A stretch of DNA of 64,000 nucleotides, from assembly GCA_013433145.1 (NCBI GenBank), contig CM024170.1, forward strand, positions 12,871,866-12,935,865. The letters run 5' to 3'. A program made the position numbers and the translations under genes. Positions 1-11,657 of the stretch are shown in pieces. The notes under the pieces were generated by a model. That model saw nothing but the letters and a program-made list of their open reading frames with translations, ran no database searches and was not told the DNA's origin. This stretch comes from Ascaris suum (Eukaryota > Nematoda > Chromadorea > Rhabditida > Ascarididae). Position 1 is the stretch's first letter. Each line of letters begins with the position of its first letter.

Positions 1-294
1 CAGTGGGAATTGGACTATTTAGCCTATGGACTAGAGTGGATTTCATTCCAAAAATTAGCTCTGTGGATTCTTTTCCGAAGAACACTGGATGAGCGTTTTC
101 AAAGGGGGCTTCTCCTCCCATATAGGCATATTCTTCATAGTCCGGTATTTGAAAATATTATTTATCAATTGGAATATATTGACGAATCCAGCGTTAGATT
201 GGTATCTGTCGACTTTATTGTCGTGATAGTCTTCTATTACGTAATTCATTATGTGCTTTTCATTAAGCCTTTAAAAATGCCCAAAATGTTATAA
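1..294 (+). CDS. Partial 3' exon, unrecognised membrane protein
   Basis: Frame 1 is open from the first base to a TAA at 292-294, giving about 97 residues. The C-terminal third holds a strongly hydrophobic stretch (VDFIVVIVFYYVIHYVLFI) followed by a short basic tail (KPLKMPKML), like a final membrane anchor. A possible acceptor (ctatttag) lies at about 16-23, so the exon may begin there rather than being cut by the window edge. The N-terminal part is well mixed in composition and looks coding, with motifs such as RRTLDERFQRG. I do not recognise the family. It may be the last exon of a gene lying mostly to the left; a chance ORF is also possible. Confidence 0.4.
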   Translation, partial: QWELDYLAYGLEWISFQKLALWILFRRTLDERFQRGLLLPYRHILHSPVFENIIYQLEYIDESSVRLVSVDFIVVIVFYYVIHYVLFIKPLKMPKML

Positions 295-2910
295 ATTCGT
301 ACTTGTGAACGAAGTTTTTAGATTTATTAGCACTATTGATATATACTTGGTGTTGAATTGATGTGAAAGTCAGGCACAGTCGACTTTTGCTCTCATATTA
401 GGTATTTCGTTATAATCTTTTTTATTTCTTCATTCGAGACGCTACGTGAGATCCATGAATATCATTTTTTTTTTTTCGATTAGTTCGGAAATTTAACTTA
501 GCAAAGAAAAACTAAGCTTTGAATCACGACAAATAAGAATATTTTCCCCATGTTTATATGTGTTATTTTTTTACGATCTATAGAAAGTTCCAATTTTGCT
601 GATGCGTAATTATTTTGATAGGCAAAAATTTGCCTCATTAGCGGCGGAAATAGCATCTGACTGATATAAGTATGATTATATTCGTTCGTTACTTGTATTA
701 TTTACAAATAAACTCTCTGTTGAAACGTTTCTGAATGTGATAAATGCGTCTTTTGCTTTATCGAATTCTCCTTATAGCTATCTATATACCTGATCGTTTA
801 TACCTAATCGATTATGTGATCTGATAATACGGCAAAGAAATTAAACTCAAAATCTCAGATACTTAGTAATCCTATGTCACGGCAATTCTATAATTATAGT
901 AGAAACGAATATCGATAAAAGTATAACTATTTCGCATCTCGTTTATAGTAGTATAACTATAAATACACACCAAGTAATACTAAAATATTACTGAATAATT
1001 CGAATCGGAAACTTTAGGTTTATTATGAATCGTCCGAGCCGTTCTTTAAATCTTTTTCTTTTTAAAATAAAAGTTAGTATCACAGAGGGCCAATATCAAC
1101 GCATATACACTTATCGCCATGACATGAATTTCCGCAATGGGGAATTTAATGAACAGATGATTAATGAAATGGAGGAACCACATGGAGGTGATTCGAAGAG
1201 TGTTAACGCTAACACATATGTGTGATTTTTTTTTTCTTTTCTTCATTATGATAATGCAACGACGATAAACATGATTGAGGATGGGGATGAGAGAAGAGAA
1301 GAAATACAATTTGTGCAAATATCGACAAAAAACGTGTAATATTCATGCGGCAATCGCTACAACAATTTCCTCTCTACTTAGCTCTGATGAGAATGCAAAA
1401 GATAGGAAGGGCAGGGGAGGAAGGAGGAGGAAAGGGTTAAGTGCAGAAATTCTGAGTTCATTTTCTTCCCCTCATTTCCTTGTGCAATCCAATGTCCCCA
1501 TCTGTGCAGGCAACATCACTTATAGCCAGTTTCGGTGTTCATACTAATTTATTTTGGGAGCATCATAAACTGCTTAAGTGGATAGATCACTTGAAATTCC
1601 ACCTCCAAAGTATATCTACCAATGGTCTGAAATAGCCTCTGTTCTCATATACCTGAAATGCCATTAAACACATATATGGCTGATCTAAGAGGTTGACCTT
1701 GCTGCTGACGGATGCCGCCATCGTCAGGTAGGCAGAAAAGTTGAAGCAGCAAGAAATCGTAATGCAGCAGTGACACCAAAACTTCTTCATGACTGTAAAA
1801 TGATCGCTCTCCATCAGCTCTCATGTAGGGGGATCGGATGTCGGAATACGTGCAGCATGAACCATTAATAAATTTCATGCAAAGTTGGCATCAAGTTACC
1901 TGCCTATATTATGTCTACGTTTGATAGACATAATTTCAACAATATTGGCATTTATGTCTTATTAGTATTTACGCCCTCATGATCGCTTTCGTTTGAAATG
2001 CAGCTGCTGGTGTAACTAAAATAGGTTTAACTGGTTTTTTTTTGTTGCTTAGTTCATTATTTCAGTGTTTATCCTTGCACATTACTTATTGATATGGCTA
2101 TCCACTAGGAGTCTTTAGTTCATGCTTGTAAGATATCTCGCTTTTTTTTTACATTAGCGATATTTCAATTAGCCATCTTTCTCACTGTCGGTCAGGCTTG
2201 ATTTCGATTCTCCTTACCCTCGCCTTGCTTGCCGCCCTCTCCACCTCCTCCCCCTTAGCGGTCAAAAACTAATAGAGGTGAATTTGAGGTACGGTGCTAG
2301 TATTGAGAAATCCTGCACTTTCCCAGTCCAATTTTTGATTCGTTAAATAATTCAATAAGGTGTTCGAGCGTGGAAATGCGCAATAAGCAACACATTAATT
2401 GCGTTTATAGTTCCGCGTGGTTATGCTCTCCCGGGTCGCCTCAAACGTGAGGACGTTTGAGGTGACGGGAGAGCATAACCTCACTGAGGAGCATCTCTCA
2501 ATTCCCAGCTAGGGATAGCACATAGTCGGTGTTTCCTTGAGAGAGAAGATTATCGTTGTGGTGCAAATTTGACCCGTTCGGAGATTTTCATAGCGATTCC
2601 ATGTGTGAGCGCTTGAATTATCTCATAGTTGCCTATATAATATCCCCGAAAAACTCTTTTGCTTTGAAATTTCATCGCCTTCCTATTTAATTAAAAAATT
2701 AAACAAAATCATCCGTTGGGTTAATTTCTCAAAAAAAAATTTTAATAGGGAATTTGAATTTTTCGATTTTCATAGCAAAAAAAATGGGAATATCACTTTT
2801 ATTTTGTTTTTTTGAAGAAAAAAAACAAACCTACTTAATGATTTCCTCTGTGTATAAAAAAATAGTCTAATTTTTGTTGAATTATGAAAAATATTAGAGA
2901 GAATTCTTAG
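295..2910. other. Non-coding stretch with one strong hairpin
   Basis: AT-rich sequence with stops in all frames apart from short unconvincing ORFs. An AATAAA-containing stretch lies near 708, a possible 3' end for the exon at the left edge. A minus-strand open stretch at 1645-1878 ends at a good donor (CAG|GTATATG read on the minus strand) but has no matching exon, so it is not called. The only clear structure is the inverted repeat at 2419-2480. Confidence 0.5.
2419..2480. repeat. 62-nt near-perfect inverted repeat (hairpin)
   Basis: The left arm (2419-2448) and right arm (2453-2480) pair as a 15-bp outer stem (GGTTATGCTCTCCCG with its complement) and a 10-bp inner stem (CCTCAAACGT with its complement). 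They are joined by three more pairs and a two-base GG bulge on the left arm. The loop is 4 nt (GAGG). The arms are far more GC-rich than their surroundings. It could be a fold-back element, the ends of a tiny MITE, or a small-RNA precursor. Sequence alone does not decide. Confidence 0.85.
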
Positions 2911-3087
2911 CACATCCACCAAGTACAACATACTGCGAGAGTAGTTCGATATTTTCTACGATCAAAGGAGGAATTTTATATAGAAGCGAACTGCATGAAG
3001 GAGAATGTAGTCGTTGCCGATGTGTTCTGCAACGTGAAGTGGGGCAATGAGTATTCACTAAGAGAGCAAGTACTCGACGTCCCCTAG
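2911..3087 (+). CDS. Candidate terminal exon, unrecognised protein
   Basis: After a good acceptor (attcttag at 2909-2910) a 58-codon frame in phase 0 runs to TAG at 3085-3087. The product is well mixed and protein-like, with segments such as RVVRYFLRSKEEFYIEANC and VVVADVFCNVKWG. No upstream exon was found, so the gene it ends is unknown. The next candidate start codon (3309) follows only 222 nt later, a spacing compatible with closely packed nematode genes, but this is inference. I do not recognise the family. Confidence 0.45.
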   Translation, partial: HIHQVQHTARVVRYFLRSKEEFYIEANCMKENVVVADVFCNVKWGNEYSLREQVLDVP

Positions 3088-3308
3088 CAGAAATGATTAT
3101 CGATGATCATCATCATACAAATCAAATCTCCCGCTAGCACTAAATTAATGGTATCGCTTATTGTAAATCCCCTCAGTAAATTACTAAATTATTGATTGAT
3201 GCAAAACGATCGCCAATATGCTAGTTAAAGCTCCATTCTAAAGATCATAAAGTATATTATAGCACCCCGAGGAGTTGATCTGTTGACCTATTGTCGAGCA
3301 GACGCAAT

Positions 3309-3375
3309 ATGAAGCCGAAAATCATCACATCAAGTGAATCTCAACCACTACGACGAATATGCCTCATGGATTGCG
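3309..3375 (+). CDS. Candidate first exon, unrecognised gene
   Basis: ATG at 3309 opens 22 codons plus one base (MKPKIITSSESQPLRRICLM then DC) and stops at a near-ideal donor, G|GTATGT, at 3376. An AG at 3299-3300 eight bases before the ATG could be a trans-splice acceptor. No matching phase-1 second exon was recognised in the following 5 kb. It is either the start of a gene with distant exons, an alternative first exon of the bZIP gene through an unseen middle exon, or a chance ORF. Confidence 0.35.
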
Positions 3376-4818
3376 GTATGTTTTCTCTTTTGTGATTTAT
3401 AATTTTTTAAAGTGCTTGCCTTTTTTAATATGAATTGTGATGGAAAATTTGCTTTAATTGAAGGTTGAAATATTTTTGAATGTAATATTAGTGAATGATC
3501 GTATACGATTGAACGGAGAGACTACATATTTGCTATTTGTGAGAAAAACTCGACATATCTTAATAATTGATGAAAGCGAGTGACGGGAAATCTGGTCATA
3601 AATAAGGAGGGGAGAAGGGAAAGCGATTGGGGAGGGATTAAAATACCATTGAAAGAAGACTGTAATTATTGCTCAGAGGTAATAACATTGAACGATGTAT
3701 ATTCTGTACTTACTACTAACTACGAAGCCTAGTTGAATTCGATTGTTCGCGATTGCTTTTTCTGTGCTATCCTTATGCGTTTACAATTTGCAATCTCCAA
3801 GAAGAAAAATTGCACAATTCAGAAGTGCAATATTTTTGCAATGAAATAATTATGCAATGAAAAACGAACGCAATGAAAAACTCATCAAATCATCACTATT
3901 TCAAATATTTTATAATTATTTGCAAATTGTTATTTATTCATGTCTCATTGTGAACTTTTCTAAGTATTGCAATTTCTGCGTTTATTCTTTTATAGTTTGC
4001 ATTTGCATCAAATATTGTTCGATATAGTTTTTGACGTTTATTTCTTTCAAATGTTTGATGCTTATTGATTTAATTTTTCATTTCCAATGGAAACTATTTG
4101 CTGTATTTATTAAATCATAGAAATCAACTATATAATGTTGCTTTATAAGTTTGAATACGATATTTTTTGAATTATTCTATAAAATAAAATTGAAACGTAG
4201 AATATAACTGCAATTAAAATATCGAAACAATCTAAACATTATACTCCTCTATTTTATTAATAATGGGGGGAAAGATGTCGGGCGAATTTTTATCATTGAT
4301 TATGATTGATAATCGACGGAATCTCCACCAGTGATAAGCTAAAACTTTATAGTTTTACTTTAGCAACAATGAAGTCTCTTTGATCGCTTTAAAAATCTTT
4401 AATATCTTTTAGTGTCGAATAGTGAATGGCATTTTTATTAAATGAAATTTTTGCATGAAATATTTCTTGTCGAATTTATTGTAGTATATTTTTTTCTTTT
4501 TTTTATTTAAGCTTTAATTTTATCGGAATTAAATTTCCATTTAAAAAAATTTTTGAAAAAAGAAAAATTTGGAAATTTTTATAAGTTTTAATAAAAATAT
4601 TTGAAAGCGAAACAAAAAAAAAACAAAGAAATCGATGCGGAAAATAGCGCTCTCAAATGAATACTAACGATTGATATCAAGCTTATAATCTTTGACCATA
4701 TCGTATATATATGCGCGGTTATATGAGCTTTTTTGGTTGCGTAATCATTACACACACTTAACAAACACAAACGAATTTATTGAGCGCATTACGCAACAAA
4801 GCCAAAAAAGATTTTTCT

Positions 4819-4880
4819 ATGCAAATATTCTCGTCAATTATGCAAATATTTTAGCAAATTATGCAAATTATTTGCGTTGA
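4819..4880. repeat. Three 21-bp tandem units, each with ATGCAAAT
   Basis: The octamer ATGCAAAT occurs at 4819, 4840 and 4861, exactly 21 bp apart, inside imperfect 21-bp units. ATGCAAAT is the classical POU-domain octamer site, and 21 bp is two helical turns, so the sites face the same side of the DNA. Whether this is a regulatory array or just an AT-rich minisatellite cannot be told here. Confidence 0.8.
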
Positions 4881-5618
4881 TTTAAAACGATACACAATAC
4901 TTTACTATATACTGTATCATCCGATATCACTAAATCTTTAATGACTCTTTGTTTTGTGAATTTCAGAAACGTTTTTAACGATGAAGTTTAAAGAATTTCT
5001 CTCATATCTTTCATATTAGTAGTACTCGACGAGTTTTTTAAAAAAATAGCCTATTATTTAATTTATAATACTCGAAAATTGGTTTACTAAATTACAGTTT
5101 AATAGAATAAAGTAAAATTTAAGTAAATTCAGTTGATTTTAGGTAGCCGGTTGGCAACAAAAGCAGCAGTATATTTCGTCTGTTGTAATATTTGAAATTT
5201 GAACCCGTTTCCTCGTCGTCCACCTCCTTAATAAATCTTTCGAATTAAATATATCCTCTCAAATTCTTGCAAAATCCATCTCAATGCAATCCTACTTTCT
5301 GTCTATGTTTTCTCGCTCCGAATAATTTGTATATTGTTATTGCTCTTTTTTCAAAGAAGTGCTTAGAATAATCGCTCTTTAAGATCACAATATCACCTCG
5401 TAAAGCATAGAATTTTCCAATTTACGAGCACTTTCCCAACATTTGTGTTGTTCGTCATTCTGCATGAATCAGTTTTGTGTGATATAACTATAAACTCGAT
5501 ACTATGAATAACAGTATCAGAGTATTAACACTGAGAAAGACTCGAAGTTGCAGTCAATTGGAGTCAATGTAGTTGAAGTCGCAGAAAGTCCTTCCATTCG
5601 ATGGAATTCAGATTTTTT

Positions 5619-5879
5619 TTAGTACTCGAAATCCTTGTGGCTATCATCAAATTTAGATATTCCTAGAAATTTGTTGGGTACAGTATTGTCAATGAGAAGG
5701 AAGTCTCTCTCTACAAGAGCGATAACGATTTGAAATGCATTAAATAAAAAACAGAAGCCCAGAGAGATGTCAAAAGATTGAGTGGCTCTTTTCTTAATAG
5801 GAATGGCGGGCGTATGCACTAGGTTATGTGAATGCCGGAAAACATTGCATCCAGATTGACCTTCCCTAAGGCGGGACAA
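5619..5879 (-). mobile_element. Possible LINE reverse-transcriptase C-terminal remnant
   Basis: The minus frame gives a segment (RHSHNLVHTPAIPIKKRATQ, followed by a hydrophobic stretch and NAFQ) that resembles the end of CR1/Jockey-type LINE ORF2 proteins. There, a basic stretch precedes an F/W-N-x-LP-like motif. The match is weak and comes from memory of the family. It is supported only by the clear relatives elsewhere in the window (13.0-14.0 kb and 35.7-36.3 kb, same strand). Confidence 0.35.
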
Positions 5880-6587
5880 AGGACGCCGACCCCTGCTGGC
5901 TTATCTCACCTGTCTTAACTCTTGTATTCCTGTCTCTCTCTCGGTCATTTCTCTAGCATTACTCTCGATGTATAACCCTCCAGAAAGCGCATTCATTAGA
6001 GTAACTCGAGATTGTCTACCAGTAAAAGTGGGTACATATTCTCGATATTGTAGGTCGTTCTATAGAATGATATCTCGGAAATGTTGTTGTGATGCATTGG
6101 GAACGGCATGTGCGCATCCCGAGATGACCTCAGATGGTTGTGTTGGTTGTGAGTTGCGATCTATTGCGTCCGTCTGCGTAATCGACGTTACATCCCCTCG
6201 GAGAAGAAAATCTCGATGCGCTATTTTTTGTGCTATTGCGTAGTGATTGCGTAGAGTGAATAGGTGATTAATAAACGAGTTGTTGCAGGAAAATTTGCTG
6301 ACAGTTGCTCTTAGTGAGATGACCCCATGAACTTCCCGATCCTCCCTCAGGCATCTTCGTCTAGCGGTCAACGATTCCCCAAGAGCATGATGCTTTCGGT
6401 GCCCTCTCACTTTGTATTCGCGGCCTAGAGTATTCTATCGCTTTGTCGCCTATGCAGAGCGATTTGCTTGATAGTTACAAGAAAGAAAGTGATTTTTGCA
6501 AGAGACCTATTTTATCTGTTGACGATAAATCAAGATCCGGGAATTTGAAAAATCCAGAAAGAGGGATTTACAACTTTTTGTTAATTA

Positions 6588-6589
<2 letters not shown>

Positions 6590-6675
<86 letters not shown>
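6590..6675. repeat. (TA)n microsatellite, about 43 units
   Basis: Uninterrupted TA dinucleotides. The IYIYIY plus-strand ORF crossing it is an artefact of the repeat. Confidence 0.98.
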
Positions 6676-6679
<4 letters not shown>

Positions 6680-8751
6680 AGAAGTCCTACAACAGCTCTA
6701 CATTTCGCATCTTATTTCGAGCGATTGAATTAAAAACCTCGAAGGAAGTTGGAATGAATTACCTCAAGATTTTTTCACCTGGTTCAATGCCAATCAGCTT
6801 AAGACGAACATTTCGTAGTGGAAGTTTTCATCTCTATTTTCTTCCTCTAATCTCTTCACATCACCTTAACGGAAGTGGTATTACTTCCTAGATGGAATTT
6901 TTCTTGTGGAATTTGTTTATCCTTCCACTATAAAATTCCTACTAAAACTTGACACACGTTTTCCATGTTATTAGTGAATTTGTGGAAAAGCCAATGGCCG
7001 GCTCTGTGATAGTTATAATTCTGCACTAACAATGAAGGTATGCTGTTTCTAAAAACTGGAGATATGTTACGAATTGAGGTTTCCTGGGAGTGAATCTAAA
7101 AGCATCAAAATTTACACAGGTAATCGATAAATAAAAACAACCTATCATTGCGAGTTATGATGCATCAAATGAGTTCATCAAACTCTTCTTGTATTGTCGA
7201 TTTATTTTCTTGAAATTCATAGATGCTTTTGAAATAATTTTTTTTTCACTTAATTTTTGCAGTTATTATTCTAATCTAATTGAGATCAGATTGATATCAC
7301 GTGCGGCGAAGTAAGCATTTCGTATTAGCAGCAGAACTCTAGGTATGTGGCATTATGCTTACTTATGTTTTTACAACTTTTTTTTTGAAATATGTTAGTG
7401 CAATAAAATTCAAAAAAAATTCGGTAGACAATCAATTTTTTCAATCATCAGAGAAGAGAAATTTTTTAAATAATTAGAGTTTTTCCCCCTTTCAAGAATA
7501 TTAAATAAAGAAATATACGAAGAAAAATACACGCTGAAAATTTTCTATTCAAATAGAATTGCATAATTTATAATTATAAAATGCATTCTCTCATTCTTTT
7601 TCTTTTTCTCGTTGATTTCAAATAAACAAAATTTTTTTTTCATTCTTTGGTTGGAAAAGAGTTTTTCTTTGAGAATTTTCCAATAACACCTTAAAATATT
7701 TTCATTTTATTCATTGGTTTTATTGGAAAGAATACGATTCATTTATTTAATGAATCTTAATTCCTATTCTACAAAATCGATTAATTTATATTTTCGCAAA
7801 ATTTCACGAAAATTTTCCATATTTTTTTTTACAATCTTAAGCAATAATGATCGCCAAGTATTATATGAGCAGATCTCTTTTTATTATTTGCTATTGCTTA
7901 CGCCAATTTCTGCATGAAATTATCATTGCATTATAGATTAGCACTCATAGATTTCGCGGGTTGTTTTTTTTTTCTTCAACGTTATGTGATATTTTCACAA
8001 TCCGATTCCTTGAAAAGGTTTTTTATGAACATTTGATGTATTGCAATAAAAAAAAAACAAATATCGGCTATATTAGGAAAATAGTATGTTTAGTTGATTG
8101 ATAATGAATGTGGATTATTTGCCTTTAGGCGATTTGCGGTAGACGACAACGATCGATTCAAGATCAATAAGTTTTGAATTCGAATTTGCGATCATCGCAG
8201 AGTAGGTATTCGTTACTCTTCAGAAGAATGAGCGCTCAACTCTTTTATCAAATTTTTAATGAAATATTATCAAATAAGAGCAAGAAAAAAATTTCCTTTT
8301 TCCATTGTAAGATTATTGAAATTATATCGGTCAATTGAAAAAATAAACGAGCGATTTTTCTATTTATCTATTTGATACTTTATATTATTTTATTAATGTT
8401 CCACGCATTAAATTATTCGATGGATATGGCCAATATTCGTAAAAATTATGAAGAATTTTGATGTATAATTTTGTGTTTATTTGAAAAGGATGGTTGACGG
8501 AAATATATTCGATGTTGGATGAAATGTCGAATTTCTACTAAAATTTCAATAATTTTATTAAATAAATCAAAATTTCGGCCATCACCTGAAAACAAAGATT
8601 AAAACATTGATGATGTTGCTTATTATGTGTTTAAAAAAATATCTATTCTATGTTTATCGGCATTAACTTTTATAGTCTCAATATAAAAGGGAATGGCTCT
8701 TTTTTTGTCATAAAATATGGAAGAAAACTATGATTTGTTTTTAGCGCAGTA

Positions 8752-10610
8752 ATGCTATCGGCTTATATGGGCGATATGAAGGGAGACGCTAATGGATTCT
8801 ATTTTCCGTATGCGGCAACTATGGCACCAAATGTGGTTCCACAGAATTTTCCCCCTTATGGAGTCCCATTGAGTACTTACGAATCAAACAAAGACGAGAA
8901 CTATCCAACAACTGCGCAACAACAACCGCAGCAATTACATCAACACAAGGCATCACCAACGCCTGAGGATGAGGAGTCGAAAAAAAAGTATGGCATTTTA
9001 AGCTTTCTGAGCACTCATTAGATATTCCATGAACGGTGTAAGAATCTCATCACGAATTTAGTTCTGTCTATTTAGAGCATTTGTTTCATTTACATAAGTG
9101 ATATGCGGTCTGATAGGTTTGTATAATTATAAATGAGAGACACTTTCATTATTCGTTTACAGAAATGTTCACATATTTTAACTGCAGTACTTCAAATATT
9201 TGCTTCTAGGTTGGATTGATTTGAGTTGATTTTTTTTATATTCAACTCAACTAGGTGGGAATATTTTATATTTTTATCCACTCAATGATATAACGCTCAA
9301 AACTGATTAGAATGCATTCTTGTTAATTAATCTTTCGATGTAAATTAACTTTTATGCTGAAATAAATGTAATATTTTGGTGCGTTTGTTTATTTATTTAC
9401 AGGATTTATTTCTTCATTAAGTGTTCAATAAGGCAACAACTCCAACGAAAGCTTCTTTGAAGTCGTCTCGAATGCATCTCCGTTTTATACGTGAAGATCA
9501 CGTTCAGATCGACATGCAAAGATCACGCTTGGATCGATATCGTTGCATAATCTTTTCATCGTACCTCGAGCACTTCCCCAATAATCGATCTCTCTATGAA
9601 ATCAATCAATATTTACTATGATCTTTCTTTCAAGAACATACAAGTAGAAATCCCATTGCAACACTAATGTACTTGTTAAAATGTATCGATATCGGTAGGT
9701 TGTCCGATTTCCGGTGTCGACGATCAAAATTACAAAGTGCGCAGAAGCGATATATATATACATGAATTAGTCCGCACTAAAAGTAGCATTTCCATGTGAT
9801 TCTCATGTGTTTATTCACACACTTCCATGTGATTTTCATGTGCTCATCCACACACTTCCCCATATCTCTACAGCGTTGCGGTTTATGTATCGTTGCTTAT
9901 TCTATTACGTAATGAATACTTTCCATAGAATACCAAATAAGCGATGCCTCATTTCGGTGGTTTCTCTGGAATGTCACTTAGAATGGGAATAGGTGAATCG
10001 ATTAAAATCTAAAACCATATTTTTGAATCGTTCAGAGGTACCCGTCTCCGATCCATTCCAAAAAGTGCTCAAACTTTTACGGCTAGAAAACCTAGGTCAA
10101 TAGATTGAGTCTTTCGGATATTTTCAAGTCAATGACGTTGACATCGTTTTCTTTTTCTACGAACGTTAAGAAAATTTCTTAGACCAATGACGTTATCGAA
10201 ATACGCAACCCCAGCGATCGCATTCTAGTCATCTCACAGGTGGAAATCATCGGAACGCTTATGCAAAAATCGTTCCTGCTAAAATATGGAGTACATGAGG
10301 GCAACATAATCGCCGTGAAAAGCAACACGTAAACACGTGAGAATAACACGCAAACACGTGGAATGAGCATATTGGAAATCAAATGATGAATCACGTTTTA
10401 TCCGATGTGAAGAAGTAACGCATATTGTATAGATATCGTGAACGACGAGATAAGAATAATCTGGCGGCGAAGAAATCAAGAAGCAACCGACGAGAGCGTG
10501 AAAAGATGATGCAAAAAAAGGTGGACGAATTGGAGAAAGAAAATGAAGCTTTAAGGGCACAACTTGCACTCTACACACAACAACTCGAATATGTTAGCCG
10601 TTCTTATTAA
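8752..10610 (+). CDS. bZIP transcription factor (PAR/CES-2 or C/EBP-like)
   Basis: Two well-supported exons, 8752-8987 and 10433-10610, join in phase 2 to give 137 residues. A T-rich AG at 8743-8744 lies seven bases before the ATG, a typical trans-splice acceptor. Residues 1-78 are rich in P, Q, Y and M, like an activation region, and end in an acidic patch and SKKK. Exon 2 encodes the bZIP: basic region YRERRDKNNLAAKKSR (80-95, with the N-x2-A-A-x2-S-R signature), then a zipper with d-positions M105, L112, L119, Y126, V133 and an a-position Asn (N116) favouring dimerisation. Such proteins bind DNA as dimers in the nucleus. The basic region and its spacing to the zipper suit CES-2/PAR or C/EBP relatives, but I cannot choose. 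TAA follows the zipper; more 3' exons may exist (see 10855-11657). Confidence 0.85.
9790..9855. repeat. Two 33-bp tandem units in bZIP intron
   Basis: Two copies, starting at 9790 and 9823, begin TTCCATGTGATT and end in CACACAC. They differ at a few positions. A partial third copy starts at 9856. Confidence 0.85.
10325..10365. promoter_or_regulatory. Duplicated E-box (CACGTG) cluster, 105-70 nt before the bZIP exon
   Basis: CACGTG occurs at 10334-10339 and 10355-10360, 21 bp apart, each preceded by an ACACGT or ACACGC half-copy, so the array is a tandem duplication. CACGTG is the canonical bHLH(-Zip) site. Its position in the intron suggests a possible enhancer. Function is inferred only. 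Confidence 0.5.
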
Positions 10611-10854
10611 TCATTGTTCTCGAATGCTTCGAGAAGTTTTGATAAATTTCGCAGGAAACTATACTACGATTGCGTTGATACTGAGAACCTGAAATCGAAG
10701 TTCGGTGGAATTGATGTGCGTTCATTATTCATCTTCATTTCAGTGTTTCTTTCAGAATTTCTAGGCTGATACTGTATTTTTTAGCTGTCGTCACATATAC
10801 TCATAACAAGCCCTATCTCCCCTCCTGAAACACCCACCCACCTTCCGCTTCCAG

Positions 10855-11657
10855 TTTTTGCCGAGTCTCAACATGAAAAGAAGCAACAAAAATCCGGTAA
10901 GCTCGAAATTTCCGCTTGACGCCTTTTTTGTCCGTTCCTTGTTTGACTCTTATTTACATGTCATCAGTCGTTGTGGCCGAGTGACGGTCCCTTTGCCAAC
11001 TCTACGATTAAAAGCAATAGTTTTTGAAAAATCTGGTGGCCAATTATTTTTGGCCAAAATATGTCTCATGTCAGAATTGGTCATAATATGCTCTTGGAGG
11101 GTTTTGTCGATTAAAACTGATGAGCTTTTTAAATCTTTATAGTGCTTATTTTAACGTCTCATTGCAACTTATTTCTTCTCGGAGCTAAGATGTCCGAATG
11201 CGTTCCCCGCTTCTTCAGCATTTCTCCACTAGATGAATTTGGGCCGGAGTTCCAAATGCGTGGTAGTGAAGCTGTGATGTTGTAAATATTTTTGGATACG
11301 CTCATAACTATATAGATTTGATTTGAGATGATCAGAATAAGAGCAACGGTGATACATTTTCATATAAGAAATTCGCCTAAAACGAGAATGGATGTGCAAT
11401 CTTTGGGTTTCTTTGAAAATGGCTTTCAGAACGGAATCGACATTAATGTGTTGTGTTGTTAATTAGCCGAGTTTCGATTACACCTTTTACACATTGTTTT
11501 GCAGGCGAAAAAAGAATACGAGAGGCAAATGTCAATCTCTTATGCAGCGCAACCACAAGGAATGATTCTACGGGAAACGACGAACACCTTGATGACAACG
11601 CCACAACCATCTTTCTTCTATTCCACTCAATTCCCGCAGCAACCGAACATTACATAG
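10855..11657 (+). CDS. Candidate 3' exons of the bZIP gene
   Basis: Exon 10855-10896 has a strong acceptor (cttccag) and donor (G|GTAAGC). Exon 11505-11657 follows a strong acceptor (ttttgcag) and ends in TAG at 11655-11657. They share phase 0 and encode FLPSLNMKRSNKNP, then AKKEYERQMSISYAAQPQ and a P/Q/F-rich tail ending FPQQPNIT, similar in flavour to the N-terminal part of the bZIP protein. To join them, exon 10433 would have to stop at a weak donor (TAT|GTTAGC, 10593) before its own stop codon, giving an alternative C-terminus. They could instead belong to another transcript. Confidence 0.45.

Larger units (their letters stand above)
3376..8744. other. Long AT-rich region without a recognisable gene
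   Basis: Mostly non-coding. It contains the 21-bp octamer minisatellite (4819-4880), a possible LINE 3' remnant (5619-5879, minus) and a long TA tract (6590-6675). At 6046-6243 a plus frame after an acceptor-like ttgtag is rich in cysteine (CCCDALGTACAHPEM then CVGCEL), but an equally long minus frame overlaps it, so neither is called. The rest shows no exon pairs or RNA genes. Confidence 0.5.

Noticed and set aside
6060..6410. 116-codon minus-strand ORF overlapping a Cys-rich plus-strand ORF
   Set aside because: Neither has clear splice partners or a known domain. Overlap of two such frames suggests chance openness.
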